Of a DNA stretch of 16,561 bases, positions 15,498-16,561 are shown piece after piece; the first letter of the stretch is position 1, and every line of letters begins with the position of its first letter. A model generated the notes under the pieces. It searched no databases and was not told where the DNA came from. It was given only the letters and a program-made list of their open reading frames with translations. The translations under genes were made by a program, and so were the position numbers. Origin of the DNA: Bacteriovoracaceae bacterium (GTDB lineage Bacteria; Bdellovibrionota; Bacteriovoracia; Bacteriovoracales; Bacteriovoracaceae); contig SKIL01000024.1 of NCBI GenBank assembly GCA_007116425.1, forward strand, positions 1-16,561. Reading direction: 5' to 3'.

Positions 15498-16561
15498 TGT
15501 TTATGCTTTGAGTTTTTTTAGCATAAGCATCACCGTCAGAGAAGCTGATTTTAAAGGAGGCCTCTCTATCCAACTTATCAAAATCTTTCTTGTTACCCAA
15601 TACTTTACCATCAAGTGAGGACACATAAGAATAGCCTCGACCCAGTACATTATTTGGATCTAAAAGCTTTAGTTTTTCGTACATTTTATCCAAGTGATGC
15701 CCATGCTCTAGACTTAAACTCGAAATATATTCATTAAGCGCACCATAGGCCTCATCAACACGCATCGAATTCTCATTTAATCTTGTATAGTCACCAGCTC
15801 GATCGAGCATTCTAATTCTTCCCAATCGATTTTGATATTGATGAAGCAGATTCCATATCTGACCTAAGATAGTTTTGGGGTGTATTCGCACGATCTTTGA
15901 CTCTAATCGATCTTGAAGCTGGCCCAAATTATATTGTAAGCGACGGTGCACTTTCTCTAGATTTTCATTCACACTGACCTGATACTCCGATAACACCTCA
16001 GCAGCAGCAGATGGTGTTTCGCACCTTAAATCAGCGACATAATCACTAATACTAAAATCTACCTCATGCCCAACAGCGCTAACAACAGGAATCGGGCTAT
16101 TATAAATATCCCAAGCAAGTCCTTCATCATTAAAGGCCCATAAATCTTCTAAACTCCCACCACCTCGAGTAATAACTATCACATCAGGTCTTTTATCTAG
16201 TGGGCAATCCATTGAGTATTTTATGACATTAAAAAGGGCCTTCCTGAGAGAGCGTGGTGCCGTATCCCCTTGAACGATTGCTGGAGATACAAGAATGTCA
16301 TAGCGAAATGAGCGGCGTTTTAGAATATTCAAAAAGTCTTGTAGAGCAGCTGATCCAGGAGCAGTAATAATAGCAATTCTTTTGGGGAGACGAGGAATCG
16401 GCCGTTTTCTCTCAAGGTCAAAAAGGCCATCGGCCGCAAGCTTTTTCTTTAACTTATCTAACTCTTCCTTAAGATCACCTTTCCCTACAGGAGTAATTCT
16501 TTTTACAATAACTTGAAAGGTCCCGCGCTTAGCGTAGACACCAACTTGGCCCTGACAAATA
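15478..16561 (-). CDS. xseA: Exodeoxyribonuclease VII large subunit, N-terminus cut by window edge
   Basis: The catalytic subunit of exonuclease VII, which degrades single-stranded DNA from both ends in mismatch and crosslink repair. The frame is open through base 16561; 360 complete codons are visible, so about 90 residues (most of the N-terminal OB-fold domain) lie beyond the edge. Visible are the end of that domain (ICQGQVGVYAKRGTFQVIV), the catalytic core with TRGGGSLEDLWAFNDE, SAVGHEVDFSISDYVADLRC and TPSAAAEV, and the long coiled-coil region and C-terminal GRGYSYV segment typical of the family. The TTG at 16332 is an internal codon, not a start. The small subunit gene xseB is not downstream; the pseudokinase gene takes that place, overlapping by 20 bases. 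Confidence 0.95.
   Translation of the reverse strand, partial: ICQGQVGVYAKRGTFQVIVKRITPVGKGDLKEELDKLKKKLAADGLFDLERKRPIPRLPKRIAIITAPGSAALQDFLNILKRRSFRYDILVSPAIVQGDTAPRSLRKALFNVIKYSMDCPLDKRPDVIVITRGGGSLEDLWAFNDEGLAWDIYNSPIPVVSAVGHEVDFSISDYVADLRCETPSAAAEVLSEYQVSVNENLEKVHRRLQYNLGQLQDRLESKIVRIHPKTILGQIWNLLHQYQNRLGRIRMLDRAGDYTRLNENSMRVDEAYGALNEYISSLSLEHGHHLDKMYEKLKLLDPNNVLGRGYSYVSSLDGKVLGNKKDFDKLDREASFKISFSDGDAYAKKTQSINNDEKTY

Noticed and set aside
16330..16332. TTG at 16332 as the start of xseA
   Set aside because: The same frame continues to the window edge and encodes recognisable XseA sequence, so the codon is internal.

Overview
The window suggests an AT-rich, Gram-negative bacterium with a double membrane. 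It encodes a lipoprotein, several exported proteins, a Bacteria-type RNase G and exonuclease VII. The overall style (large exported proteins of no obvious family, a secreted subtilase, nucleoside salvage genes) is most like Bdellovibrionota of the Bacteriovorax/Halobacteriovorax kind. That assignment is inference from protein character, not from a marker gene.

Layout. 1-5331 (minus) is an export-oriented gene set: an alpha/beta-hydrolase, a 1078-residue exported protein of unknown family, and a subtilase cut by the left window edge. The last two share a TAATG stop/start. A strong rho-independent terminator sits just upstream of the hydrolase and ends the transcript of the next gene, a 283-residue lipoprotein (5418-6269, minus). 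A 237-bp spacer with several inverted and direct repeats separates the lipoprotein gene from rng (RNase G, 6507-8090, minus). Next come a concentrative nucleoside transporter of the NupC family (8179-9393, minus, TTG start) and a small membrane protein (9480-9956, minus).

A divergent intergenic region at 9957-10088 turns transcription to the plus strand. There a pyrimidine-nucleoside phosphorylase and a purine-nucleoside phosphorylase overlap by four bases (GTGA). They are followed by a DEDDh 3'-5' exonuclease with a long unrecognised C-terminal half. The exonuclease gene meets, tail to tail with an 8-base overlap, a minus-strand sensor-kinase-like gene (13710-15497). That gene in turn overlaps the end of xseA, the exonuclease VII large subunit, which is cut by the right window edge.

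How they work together. The NupC-type permease and the two phosphorylases form a compact module: nucleosides are taken up, then phosphorolysed to bases plus (deoxy)ribose-1-phosphate. This fits a cell that digests nucleic acid from prey or detritus. XseA and the DEDDh exonuclease are two DNA/RNA-degrading or repair enzymes flanking the kinase-like gene. The most unusual item is that kinase-like protein: it keeps an intact H-box (H389) and a PAS-like region, but its ATPase domain has lost every nucleotide-binding motif residue I can align, so it looks like a pseudo-histidine-kinase. I saw no tRNA, rRNA, CRISPR array, insertion sequence or phage gene. No gap between genes exceeds 300 bases.
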